DNA of 64,000 nucleotides from NCBI GenBank assembly GCA_007844125.1, contig CM017572.1:26741879-26805878 (forward strand). The letters are read 5' to 3'. A program made the translations under genes and the position numbers. Numbering within the stretch: position 1 is the first letter of the stretch; every line of letters starts with the position of its first letter. This DNA is from Sinonovacula constricta (Eukaryota; Mollusca; Bivalvia; Cardiida; Solecurtidae). Below, piece by piece: positions 12,280-28,700 of this stretch. The notes under the pieces were generated by a model. It did not search any database, was not told the origin of the DNA, and was given only the letters and a program-made list of their open reading frames with translations.

Positions 12280-12700
12280 TTACTGATCATCATCATCTCT
12301 GCATCATTGCTCGTTGTGTCGAGAAGTCTAGTGACTCAGCAGAAGTTCCCATTGAGCGATGTTGGGGTGGGGTAACCGTCTGACCAAATCCAGATTATCA
12401 GTAACAAGTGACTTATCGGTGCCAACGGTGGCAAAGGTGACATTAGTGCTATTTAAAACTTCTCCGATAGTTAGTGTGTCGATCAAGATTACGACTGTAC
12501 CTTTTGATGTCACCTTAACTAATTGCATTTAAACCAGACTAATAGTGGCTACACTGAGCACCGAAACCATAAAGAATGGCTCCTAAGTATGAAAGCCTAA
12601 ATATTAAAGACAATCAAATACAAAAAAGAACTAAATAGGGAGATTGAGGTCATCGATGTGAGGCCATTGCAGTCCGTACAAGGATTATGACGATAACAGT
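12280..12700 (+). pseudogene. Highly decayed pseudogene of the neuropeptide-type precursor (D2)
   Basis: Short blocks align in order with the intact gene: about 12352-12410 with 1088-1140 (AGCGAT...CTGACCA region), about 12452-12500 with 1288-1335 (ACTTCTCCGA block), and about 12500-12540 with 1348-1385. The peptide-coding half is largely gone, and 3' UTR-like sequence follows at about 12715. No frame survives. The match is by eye and moderately strong because several blocks are collinear and sit between matching flanks. Confidence 0.6.
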
Positions 12701-13026
12701 ATGTGATCATTTTGACCCAGCACCGTAAAAACCATGTATGAAGCAATGTTGATTAAACAAAAATCATTTATCCGACAAGCTTAGTCAAATAAGGGATAAA
12801 TTATATTTAGGATCTGAAAAGATGAAAACTACAGTAATGCAAAATGAAGTTGTATCAAGTCTAGGTGCATTTATGTGTTTCCGGTCAATTATTGTCAAGC
12901 AATATTTTGGTCAGTTAATTTAGAAACGTACAAATGGATGTATCTTTCGAAGATGAAACTTTGAGCATGTGAAGAGTGATACTGTTTAAATTGATATAAG
13001 AGTGTAAACGCAATATAGTTATCTTA

Positions 13027-13319
<293 letters not shown>

Positions 13320-13322
<3 letters not shown>

Positions 13323-14365
13323 TTCGGTTAATTCAGAACTTAATGCCATGTATTGTTATGATTTGTTGCATTTTCGAATAGGTATTGTGTTATATCAATA
13401 TGCTATTTTTTTCATTTTTCACTCTGGTAACTTTCGATAATTTAGTTCACGGATTAGGAAACAAGAAGGCATAATGACTGAATAGTATTATTTTTGATTT
13501 CTGCTATGTCTGCCTGTAAGAGTCCAATGGAGTACGTAGAGATAGTCCTGGTGTTTGATTATGCCTATAAAGCACGAATGGCGAGATGTGCTATTTTCTA
13601 CACGTAGCGTGACACTAGCTAGCAGTTTTATGGAGATTTACGTCATTAACCACGCTGGGCGCTGCACAAAACAGTTGCATTGAAATGTCGATGCGAATAT
13701 AGAACAATTACGACCTCAATAAAATATACAAGGAAAAGTATTACTGTATGAATCATGTATATGTATATATTGTGAGACTGAAGTGGTTTAATCGTCGTTG
13801 AGTTGGGTCGCTTTCCAGGAGGAGTAAAGTACTGCATAAAAATGGGAAACATAGATTATATTGAAAAGACATATTTCAGCTTTCACCACTGTGATCACAT
13901 TTGTTGCTGTGGTCTTCGAATTTCGAGGATGCATATGCGAGTGTGTTAGAGTGTTTCCTTTTTATCCATACTGTTATGTGAAATGTACACAAGTGTAGAT
14001 GTTATTGACGGCATATATTATTAGAATTCAAATTAGATAACTACCAAAGTCAAAGTTCACTGCTCTGGTGGTGGAATAACCAAATCTTAAAAGCACCAGC
14101 AGTTGGTCTTTCATTTGCGTCGTTCACCGGTTTTGTTTTCGTCCTTATTTATAGTAATTAACTTAAGAAAAAAGCGTATTGGAGGTTTGTTTCTTTTTAG
14201 AATGCTTTGCTTGCGAAATGAAAAAAATGTACTTTGTACCAAGAGAAGAGCATAAACATACTATAAGTTTATATTTTAAAAGCTAGTTGGTTCTGCATTT
14301 GAATCCATGCAATGCGAATTAAACGTTGACATGACTTGTAAATTTTAGAATGTATATTTCGTACG
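13320..14365. other. Non-coding spacer
   Basis: No supportable gene or recognised repeat. Confidence 0.45.
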
Positions 14366-14580
14366 TTTCCGGGTGGTCGTTGTTTAACAACTCGAGAGCA
14401 AAAGTTGTCGGTTCAAGTCCCAAGCCTTCAGGCAGTGCGGCCTTCTGGCTTACCGGTGGTACGTCGTTATCCCTCAATCACACGTGGTTCTTCTTGCTGA
14501 TATTTTTTTCAAAAAGTATAGCCCTGTCACATATAGTAACTTTTTGGTTAGGGGTCGGTGTTGGTCGTGAAGATTAACAA
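14366..14580 (+). mobile_element. Possible tRNA-derived SINE remnant
   Basis: GGTTCAAGTCCC at about 14409 matches a tRNA B-box consensus, preceded by a GGGTGGTCG...AACTCGAGAGC stretch that could be an A-box region. No second copy is seen in this window, so the assignment rests on the box B match alone. Confidence 0.3.
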
Positions 14581-14699
14581 CATCGAAAGAAAGTACCATA
14601 ATTTGTCTCTGAAGCAGAAGGTAGAGCAGGACGTTGCAGTTAGTACTAATCAGGCCACCACTAGGTAAGCTTACAATCCTCATCATACAATTTACTACG

Positions 14700-16935
14700 T
14701 GTTCCTTAATTGCACCGTTTTCAAAGTCAGCGCTTTACATGCATCTTTTTACTAGAAATAAGCTTCCTTCGTATAAATTTCTCTAAAAATACAAATCATT
14801 GAACAGTTCTTTTAAATTAATGTTTGTTTCCTTCAATGTATACTACACCATTCAAATATTCAGTATATGGAAAGAAATATTTTCGGCAACAATTTCCTCG
14901 TAATTAAATTTTATTAAATTGCACATTTGCACTAGTATTGTCCGTTGATACAATTCCTTCAAAAGCCATTTCTCGAATAAGTACAAAAGTACAAAAGTTA
15001 TATATGTTAAACTTTTACTTTAGATAATCTGTAGGTAGCTATATAAATTTTAATATAAACTAAATGCATTAGAAAATATTTATAAACTTGATACTCAACA
15101 TCAAAACGTCTTGCTCTTCATCCGAAACTCAGCTTTACTCTTATCCCTTTAGCTTCTCGCATCATCGCGAACAACTAAACTGACTGTTTTTTCTTTCTTG
15201 TAATTGTAATATAATGCTTATTGAGGTATGTATATCCAATGCCGTTATTAAAAAAAAATAGTAATTTTTAAAAAGTTGACAGCATAAAATTGTATCAATG
15301 GAATTAAGTCATTGTTGTTTGGCATTACTATAGTACTTTACAACAAATTGAGCTGACTTCCCTAGTGCACTATGATGGTGATCAAGTCTGATGTCCACAA
15401 TGTACCAAGCTGTTTCGTGAAACAAAATGCCAGTCGACAGCTGTATTTAGAGACCCTGACTCATTATCTATAAGAGACGCTGCTCAGAACAACTGGTTTT
15501 CAATATCACAGTGAATATAGAACGGGTTATGGAGTATATAAAAACGATCAAGTGTTTAGTATGTTCCGGTATTCAATTCACTGTGATGGTCAGGTTGTTG
15601 GCGTGTCATAAATCTAAGTTGGTTCCCAGGAGGTGTATTGTGTAGAATATTATTAAAATATAAGAATATGTTCAACAGGTGCAAATTATCTTTAAATATG
15701 GTGAAAACATTCATTTTTCTGAAAAAAATAATTACACAAATATATTGCCACAAGCGAATTCTAGCTGATGCGTACATGTGAAAAGTACTGAAAATGCATA
15801 AATATATAATACAGAAGACAAACAATTAATTAAAGTGCAAAAATTAAGTTATCGTGAAGACAGACAATATAAAGACAACTTTGACATCTTTTCCTCTACT
15901 AATATCATCCGTACATGCTCTGATATACATGTATATCATTACATACTTTTGTTTTATATTGATAAAAGTGTATTTTTATTGATATAAAGTTGGCACGAAT
16001 AAGCTGCAACTTAGTCGGTTGGTTCGTGATTCTTCTCCCGGCTGCGGAGTTATGTTCGTTGATGCTAAGTTACATGAAGTAATACAAATTGCTAATACTT
16101 TCCTTAAAGTCAATTAATAAGTCAGTTAAACATTATTTAGTGTCTTATCAATATTGATTCACAACATTGCCTCTTTGATCAATTGATAACTTCGTTAATC
16201 CACACGTTTAAAAAGTTAGTGACGACTTATGTTAGGGTATTTTGATAAATCATCCTAATATTAATACATGACTGTTTACGTGTGTTATTCTTTTAAGATT
16301 AACGATGATACACATAACAGGAAATTAAAGAAGCGACCGACTAATTTATTGTCTTATGTTTATGTTTATATGAACACGAAATCCATATATGGTTTAATAA
16401 TGGTTGTTTTAATGCCCTAGTTTCCAGAATACTATCACCGCTATTGCATCTTGACTGCCTCACTATATCAAACTGTTTCTTATGTATACTGTCAATGGAA
16501 GGTAATTGACTTTGCTAAGATCTATACGTATTTCTAAATCTGATTGAATTTTGCGTTACCTTAGAAGCTGAATATAACACCGTGCCATTCATTGATGACT
16601 TAATCGATTTAATATAAATAAACTGATCTTTACAAAGATAATCCATCTTTAGAGGAAGGGCTCGTTTTTCAACTTGTTGTCACTAAAAGGTTGCAAATAG
16701 AAATTTAACATATCATCCAAGATCTTGTTTAAACAGGAAATATCAGTAAAAAAGCAAGCTTTATGCTTTGTCATATTCATAGGATATAATTTTCAACCAC
16801 GTAAAGGCGTCCATATCATCACAGCTTATTGCTTCTATTGAAATACGGGAACAAAACATAATATGATCGCATCAATATAAAACCAGAATCTTTTCTATAT
16901 TTATGAAAAGAGATTATCGAAAATTTCGTTTGAAA
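14700..16935 (+). repeat. Duplicated neuropeptide-locus segment, copy D3 (flank only)
   Basis: 14770-15240 matches D1 4880-5280. 15400-15610 matches D1 5950-6200. 15640-15900 matches D1/D2. 16380-16930 matches the 5' flanks at 7510-7960 and 362-740. The homology fades into a purine-rich microsatellite just where the coding region would be expected, so no pseudogene is present. Confidence 0.6.
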
Positions 16936-17338
16936 TATAGTTTTGTAGTTATAGCGAGTCAGATAGACAGAGAGATAGAAACAGAGTAGCTGACAGGCCA
17001 GAGAGAGAAAGAGAGAGATAGCCAGACAGACCGATAGACAGACAGAAATATAAAAACAGACAGACAGAGACAGACATACACAGCGCCATTTAAAACTAAG
17101 TGTTACTTTTCAATTTTGACTACAAAAATATTTGGACTAAAAGAAAGTAAAAGGGTCTCAAACTGTCTACATGTTCTTATTCAGACGACGTTTATTTCAA
17201 AATATTTAGTCAGGTCAAGTCAGCACGTAAATCTGAGAAAACAAATGATTATTGCTATATTCCGAGCAGACAATAATACTCAAAATTGTGTGACTTGTGA
17301 TTAATCTTATTCCTGTTATTATTCTTATTAATCTTATA
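16936..17338. repeat. AGAC/AGAG purine-rich simple sequence and short spacer
   Basis: AGAC- and GAGA-type units dominate 16965-17082. The rest is non-coding without a recognised feature. Confidence 0.7.
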
Positions 17339-17390
17339 ATATAATAATAATAATAATAATTATAATAATAATAATTATTATTATTATAAC

Positions 17391-17460
<70 letters not shown>
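17339..17460. repeat. (ATT)n microsatellite
   Basis: A trinucleotide run beginning as AAT on the left, with a near-pure TTA run over the last 70 bp. Confidence 0.95.
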
Positions 17461-17461
<1 letters not shown>

Positions 17462-17639
17462 TAACTAATAGTAATCTCCTGCATCGTGTCTTATTACATT
17501 AACTATGCAAAAGTATATAAATGCAAAGAACAGCCAGCAATATGCAAAATATGTACACGAGACAAATGTGGACTAGTGTGCTGATACCCCAATTGGGTAG
17601 TGTAATGCGTATGAAATTGAATTTAAAAAACCCCACTCC

Positions 17640-18210
17640 ACATGTGACACATCGTTAATGTAATGTTGTTATAGTTGTCATACAATCACCTTCAAATGAA
17701 TCTGTTCAAGCTACAGAGTAACAGACACTGACACAAGAGTGTCAAGCGGATGTGTCAACATTACTTCTGTAGAAGCCAAAAGTGGTTTCAATTGAGTGCC
17801 AAAATATAACTGGCATAATGCACAAACTGCTTACAGAATCAAAACTAGATAATTTAATTAGAACTAGATCTCTAAGCCGTTTACAATTAATTCCGTTTGA
17901 AATCGATGATCGGTTGCAATATTTGCTTCATGCGGAATACAGTAACAACGACTGTAAATGGATTGTTATCTAAATATCCGTTCAGTTGTGATTTCTACCG
18001 ACGTTGACTAGGCAGTAACATGACAAAATAATCAATATCGTCTTATGTATATCTCACAGCCATCAGAGTCTTTAACAGATTTTTTTACAATCTTCAATTT
18101 TTTTATCGTCAGTCATTTAGCATGCGGAAAACACTTTGACGTTCAATTGAAAACATAACGCTGCATTGACGTCTAGATACATATTCTCTATAATAATTAG
18201 TTTATTAAAG
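17640..18210. repeat. Old non-coding duplication, copy X1
   Basis: Aligns by eye with 22120-22780 over several blocks, for example around AAGCGGATGTG / CAGGCGGATGTG, TTTGAAATC(G/A)ATG, CGGTTGCAATATTTGC and CATGACAAAATAAT. The short ORFs in the two copies are not in the same frame, arguing against a protein-coding origin. Confidence 0.6.
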
Positions 18211-18261
18211 ACCATCTTAGAGTGACTGGCATGTGTTATCTTAGCTTCAAACAATTTTATA

Positions 18262-21595
<3,334 letters not shown>

Positions 21596-21875
21596 TCAAA
21601 TGTTAACTGGAATAAAAGTCCTATGGGAACTATCACTTACATTAAAACTACCACCAGACAAAGATGCACACACAAAAAAAACGACCCCAGTCGGTCCTTT
21701 TGCCGATTGACCGTTCCAAGGCGGTAACTGCTGATTTTTCTTATTGTGTGTTATGTCTCGTCTTTTTGTCACTTTTACACTTACCCTTTTGCCCTTGTCT
21801 AGAGGCAGTTGAGATTTACACATCTGTGAAAATTTTGATAGGACCTTTTCTTATTTACCTATTTACACAAAGGGA
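21596..21875 (-). mobile_element. Short element with hairpin core
   Basis: In reverse orientation it carries the conserved core: CAGTCGGTCCTTTTGCCGATTG at 21690-21711 is the complement of the hairpin in the copies at 41850 and 63590. It continues into GTGACAAAAAGACGAGACAT-like and GATAGGACCTTTTCTTATTTAC stretches that match 63430-63560, so it belongs to the longer form of the family. Confidence 0.6.
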
Positions 21876-22119
21876 GAAAAATACCGCTTTGGACCGCCAG
21901 GAAAAGAAAGATCTTAAATGTGGTTCATTGCATTAAAATGTGCGTGTTATTCTTTATGCTATACTTCGACTGTGTTTTGGTGTAGAAAAATTAAGTTTTA
22001 TTAACTATTAAGTTATTTTGCTGTCCTTCATCAAGGACATTCATCGTATATAGATTGAGGTATTTTATTGATGTTCAATGGCATAGTAATGCGTAGGAGG
22101 TTTGATTTAAAACAAACAA
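21876..22119. other. Non-coding spacer
   Basis: Nothing recognised. Confidence 0.4.
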
Positions 22120-22780
22120 TATTCATGTGACACCTTGTCAAGTTAATGTTGTTCTGATTGTGATAACACAAACACAGTCTAATGGATCTTTTCAAGAGAT
22201 TCCCGGCATTTATAGACATAGTTACAAACATTGACACAACAGCGTCAGGCGGATGTGACAATATGACTGCTATAGTGTCACGAGTGGTTTCCAATGAGTG
22301 CCAAACCTCTACATCGACACTGGACTAAAGATCGTTGATATATCAAAATGTCCATTTTGCAACTGGCTCAAACCACTTACAGAATCGTTACAGAAATACC
22401 TAAACCGTATTTGGATATCCAAACAGCTTACGTCAAATTCGTTTGAAATCAATGTTCGTTTGAACTCAATAATCGGTTGCAATATTTGCCTAAGGCTGAA
22501 TAGAGAAACACTTATTGTAAATAGTTAATTATCCAAGAGGGTTTCAGATGTGTTTTACACCACCGTTTACTGTGCGACAGCATGACAAAATAATAAATAT
22601 CGTGCCATTTGTAACTCGTAGTCATCATCTTCTTTTTAGATTTGTTTAGAATCTGCAGATTTACCCTCAATCGTTTGTCATCTAAAGAACACTGTATGTC
22701 GGTGTAATATATTCAAGTGTACGTTAAACACAATGTTGCAATGGCGTATAAATACATACTTTCTACAATAACTTGTTTAT
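22120..22780. repeat. Old non-coding duplication, copy X2
   Basis: Counterpart of 17640-18210 in the same orientation. It is slightly longer, with insertions around 22310-22440. Confidence 0.6.
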
Positions 22781-25700
22781 AATAACAGAACTGGGAGTGG
22801 GGAACGTATCAACGTTAACTGACATGAACAACTAGAGAAAGGAAACTAGATTTGTTTATAAAGATGTCAAATTGGTATTCAGGGCGTTGAGAAAGCGGTA
22901 CAAGATTCTAATACAAGTTTATTTAGAGCAACTTATGTTTGGAATATGTCTATTAATTTGCAGTCTATTGCAGTTAGTTTATATGTATATAATACTTTGG
23001 TTATCAGTATTTTGAATACCATTAGAATATCTAGAACATTCAGATAACAACGCAAAGTAAGAGAGCAACATACTACGGTATTCAACATTTCTATGCAAAA
23101 TGTTTCTTGTCAACTATTCATTTATTTATTACCCATCCGAAAAATTTATTATCTCGTGATGTGAGTTGTCTTTCATGTTTTCTTTGATTTGAAGATACAT
23201 TACAGTGTTAACAGATGTGCCACTAAGCCTTATATCTTCAAAGTCTGTTATAGCATGGTGTAAAGCAACTATTATTTTGTTTACAAATTGAAAAAATCCA
23301 TAATGTTACGATAATGTTACACTTAAACGCCAAAATATATATTGAAATGGGTTCTTTTTATAGTGAACAAACATTCCAAGTGGCCAATACTTTGGACGTT
23401 TTTTAAGAAATGGACAGAAACAAAATAGTTAACACGACACCGACGAGAGGGTCGTAACAATAGCTCCACTTCCTTCTTCGAAATATGGAGCTGAAAAATA
23501 ACTGGGTTCTCTGAAACAGCAGGCATGTAAATATTTGGAGAAATTACTTTTGTTTCATTTATGTATGCATGTCTCATTAAAAAGAAAGAAGAAAGGAATG
23601 AAAAAAGAAAGAAAAATTAAAAGTTAAAGACAGCTCCTACTTCGACGCTTTTCAAATCTGTAAATATAACCTAACTTTCATCATTATTTTTGCACAAACA
23701 TGACCAAATAATGGTCATTACGGATTGGCTTAGACAGCTTCTAGCTGAAGATGTCAAAATATTTAATTTAATGAGACCATTAGATTTCTACTGTGAACAT
23801 GTTTGATTCAATATTAAATGAAGAATATCCGTTTCGTATGTGCTTATGTCTGCATTCTGTCCTTTCAATTATATTGTATGAACAAAATTTGTGCTTTGTG
23901 GTTAGGTCCAACAATGAGATGAGATCTTTTAATGATGTCCTACAGGAAACGCATTTGATGGTGTCTGCAATTTATTATTCACAGTAAATACAAGCATGGG
24001 CGCATATTCATACAGTTTGTAACTTAAGCATTTTGATAGGACGTATTTAAGCACTAATGTCTTGCTTCGGTTTGCATTTATCTCTTATTTGAGATATATC
24101 GTAGCAATCAGGTATTATGTATCAATTCCAGTTGTAGAGTTTTTTTTGACATATTCTTCCACGGGACACATTGTCCGCCAGCTTTCAGTGGAGTTGCCAT
24201 AAAAATGTGGATTCATTATTTTATTATTTGTGACAAGGAAGTGTCTACACAATATTTCATTATAATCTCTATAAAGCGGTTTCATGATAATCACAATATA
24301 TTGCGCCGACACCACACGTCAAAGCACACACACACACACACACATATATATAATTGTTCAACTGCATACTTGATGTAAATTCGCATTGTTCTTTGTATGT
24401 AACAAGTATGTCCTCCTCTGTACATTGTGAAGGAAATACTGGTATTCATTTCCCTGAAATAGATGCGCCAACGTTGTTCTTTTCATGTGAATTTTGTTGT
24501 ATTGGATTGGGCTGCTTGGCAGATTTGCTTTGTTTTAATATTCATCGCATTGACACAATATGTGATGTTATCATTTTTTTGAGAAGAAAAACAATTTATC
24601 TTGGTAGAAGCACCAGCTTAAAGACCTCCCCACAAGTAAGTGCTCTTGCCGGCGGATATGTTACAAGTGGACAACCTCTAGACACTGTATATAAGATTTA
24701 CATGTGACTAAGTAATTGTATATAATTACGCAAGTCATTTAACACGCATTTCGATATCATTAGAATTACATCAAAGTTAAGCGACAATTGTCCCAGTTAA
24801 TTAGTTACAAAACTTGAAAAAATAATATGTAATATGTAAGTTTAATATTTAAACTAAGAAATCCGGTTTCCGGTTTCCGGTTTCCTAATGTCGAATCTGT
24901 GTACCGAAATTAATTATTTGAATTTAGTGATTTAGGTAGGTCAAACAACAAGATTTGACATTTAATATGTTATATTAAAGGCAATTGATGGTGCCTGCAG
25001 TTTATTTAAAAAATACACATCAGAGACGTAAAACAGAAGGATATGAACATAGGCAAATTTATAAATACGATGTAATAGTAAAAATGTAAAATGTAAAAGT
25101 GTGTGTTTGTGTGTTATTGTGTCGTATTTTGTCCGCATGTCTCATTTTGTCCGCGTACATCGTTCTACTCGGTGTGGTTTTGTAAATCGGTACCGTTAAA
25201 GCGTCATGGTGAATTAGATGGTTTTAAGCCGGTTTGTCTTGTGAGTTGTTTTTACTAAGTACAGATATCCCGCCTTTCTTTCTACCCTTTTCCCTGTCTA
25301 TTCATTCTGTCATTGAATCCCACACTGGAAACATCATTATTGATTCCAAACAGACTTACGTTGAATCTTTTACAAGATTGATCGGCTCGTCTGGTATATT
25401 TCAACATTTATTTTACCTGAAATGATTGATTGTCATTTGTATTGAATAATAATTAGCTATTTTCTCTATTTCATGTATTGTTGTATTTTAATGGCTTATC
25501 GATTATAAGTTACAATATCTGCTCATTGCTATTTCTAGGTTTTGTTACTTTCAGGCCATTTGTTTACCGTTATTCAAGAATCTACACTCGACCAAGAACA
25601 GCCGTAATCTTTACTTCCCTTGATCTTACGGTTACATAAATGATATACTGTGCGTGAATATGTACGTGTATATTAAAAGAAATTACAATATGAGTGGTGG

Positions 25701-28700
25701 TGGTGTTTGTCTGTTGTTGCAAATACATATTTCTATATTTGTAGACTTTAAATTCGGATCACATTTAGACTACCTTAGTTGTCATCAAACCAGATTATTG
25801 CACCGATTCTACAACATTCCAGAGAAGATAGTTTTTTGCTTCTTTATAACCTTTTTTCCAAATGACTCCAAGAGTCGATGGTATCTTGAGAGCAGCAAGT
25901 TCTTTTATAGTTAGCGTTACTATTGTATTTTATTAGTAGTAAACTGTTGTTTTTCACTTACTTTACTTACGTTTTTCTTACAAATACGCAACAGACAAAC
26001 GACATATATAATCGAATTTACGCCATCCATCGTATAACTGACAGAAAAAGAAATGAGCAGTATAATTATATATAACATAGCACATAACGCTTCGCACTTT
26101 TTCACCTGATCCTGAAGTGATTATAATTATTTAAAACATTAATGCATGCTCTTTAATATTATCGACTAACACTGTTCAAAAACTTGGGAGTCATTTACAT
26201 AATGTTTGACAAACAAGCTGTGTCACTGGCTGTCTACATGTTCATATTCAGTTGACACTTTTGCAAAGTATGTAGCATGGTTTTATCAGTACGAAATCAG
26301 AATTCTGATGACATATAGCAGTACTGGTTAATGCAAATCAAACACGCTATTAAGTAGTACTTAAGTATTTAATATAATCATCGGCTGTTTCTACGTATTA
26401 GGAGGTCTTAGTGAGTTTTAGACGAAGAATAGGAGTCCTGATCAGTACAGACGATGCTTGCAAGGGAAAAGACACTTAAATGTTCGACTCACAAGATGTA
26501 TATCTTCACATAATCCAATGCTGCCTTGACAGTTCTATAACTTACTGGCATAAATCTTTAAATGAAAAACAAGTCTTTGAACCTTTATGTCAGTTCTGAT
26601 AATTTAGTTCTAATGTCAAAGCTAAAATGAATTTTACACACGTTACAATGCGCGGTGCCTTCTGTTTGTATTGAGATCGTATCAACAATCAATGGTTATT
26701 GACAGGACAAATGTAATGCATGTTGCATAAGAGCGTTAGTCTAAAGGACAAGAAAAGTCGTTGATGCAAAGCATCAAAGGCGACGCAAAAAGTGGAAGAG
26801 GTAAATAGAATAAAGCAATAAGTGAGCAAGTAACAAAGACTTTTGAAACGTTATGCTTTTTATTTGAAAGTTCTCAGTATACTATAAATCCCAAAAGTAT
26901 GTATGGCTTATACTTCTGAGGCCATAGAATGGTTTAAAACAAAATAAAACGCAAAATCCGACACCATTTAATAGCTTTTCATATGTAACATATGTATAAA
27001 AAGTTGCAAATGTATTATAATTAACTATAAAACTAAAGTGTACAAGCAGAAAGTGCACATGTGCAAAAGCTTCACATTACACAAATAAGTGTTGTTCGGC
27101 GTATCTGTCGTACCTCACTTTGAAAAGGCTAGCCCGAATGAATATTAGGGACTCGCATTGGTAGAAATTCCTAATAGCGATATAGATTTAAAATAAGAAA
27201 CCCACTAACTATTTACTTTGAGATCACGATATATCGTCATCCGGGTAATCCGACTTACGTCGATATCTATTTTTTTCAGCAGAGATAACTATTGTGTTTA
27301 TTTGTAAATTTGAAAAAATGAATATTTAGAGGAATTCTTTTTGCAGTACTGTCTACCAATAAAGGTAGTGTTCAAAATCGCTTTTACTTAGACTAAACTA
27401 TCGGTATATTAGGAATTATATGTATATATCTGGTCTAGGTCTTTACTTATTTGATATAACATAAGTACAATAAAGGCAGCCATTCTTTGTTCGGTTTCAT
27501 TGTCTTAAACATAACTACATGTATTACACATGTAATCAATTTATAAAAATACTCATTCCAACGATTGTGATTGCAGCATATAATAATGTAAAAATATTTG
27601 GCGTAGTGATAACACTACATTCAAGAATTAATAATTATGAATAAATCAGTCTATTCATATAGCATCAGCACGCTCACCTGTTCATTTCAATACATTTGTT
27701 CACTATTTAAGGATGAGAAATGCTGTATCGTAGCAAACGATCTACGTGCCAATGATAAACAATAAAAAGTGTTAGTAATTTGATCTGTGAATAAACATTC
27801 CATGGCAGCTTCAGAAAACTAAATATAATAAAATGCGCGACGATTAATAAGACTTGATAATTGTCAATAACGTTATTTGCTCATGTTCTTCGTCAGTTAG
27901 ATATGACAAACGATACGTAACATTTTTAAAGTGATCCTGGCCATTAATATATCATCAGTCAAAACTTGCAACTGAACATAACTAATGCCCGTGTTCTTTC
28001 GGTTTCGTATCTATTCTTCCGGTGAACATTGCCGATTGCATTAAAATGTCATTTAATGGTCCTAAACTAATATGCATTACAGGCAATGCATTCAGGCACA
28101 AAGGTCAGAATGTGCGTACTTATAGACAAAAATCCAACTACTTTATTAATAACAATCTATTAATATTTTAAGATAACCAATTAAAGTCCATTTCGTAAAC
28201 AGTCAAATATATGACATTTAGCTGATACTTACGATTATTAAACCTAATTAACAATACAAGGTTTCCACTGAGTTTTCAAACTTTCCAATGAACAGAGATC
28301 GTCATACCAATAAAGCGAATACACTACTCATTTTTGACATGCGCTGATAGGAGAAACTTGAAACTTGTTTATAAAACATTCCACAATCGGGCTCTAGAGA
28401 TATATATTGCCTGATAAGCTGATTTCAAATATTTATTGCAGTTATTATTTTATATTGTGTCAAAAGGTTAAATAAATTATATTTGCCGATTTCTAAAGCA
28501 AGTTGAATTAAAATATTATTCTAGGTTTGTTTTAAGCTTTTTGCATTTATCAGTATTTATTACTCTCATTATACATATCGATATATATTATAATTTTCAT
28601 TTCAACGGATACTGCCTCTGTATTATATTTCTTTTTTCATGTAACAGCACATTTATATCAGCGAAACAAGAATAACACTCAGTGATCATCACTACGTCTG

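Larger units (their letters stand above)
9430..13020 (+). repeat. Duplicated neuropeptide-locus segment, copy D2
   Basis: 9430-9620 aligns with D3 15590-15780. 9790-10160 aligns with D1 6470-6970. 11350-11700 aligns with the 5' flank of the intact gene and with 7510-7960. 12715-12800 aligns with the intact gene's 3' UTR. Between the flank and the UTR lie a SINE (11958-12262) and a very decayed coding remnant (12280-12700). Confidence 0.6.

Noticed and set aside
12328..12528. 66-residue minus-strand frame
   Set aside because: Lies antisense to the decayed D2 neuropeptide remnant, which explains the sequence better.
24354..24707. 117-residue frame with several cysteines
   Set aside because: No clear signal peptide, no domain, no splice context, no second copy; starts just after a (CA)n run.
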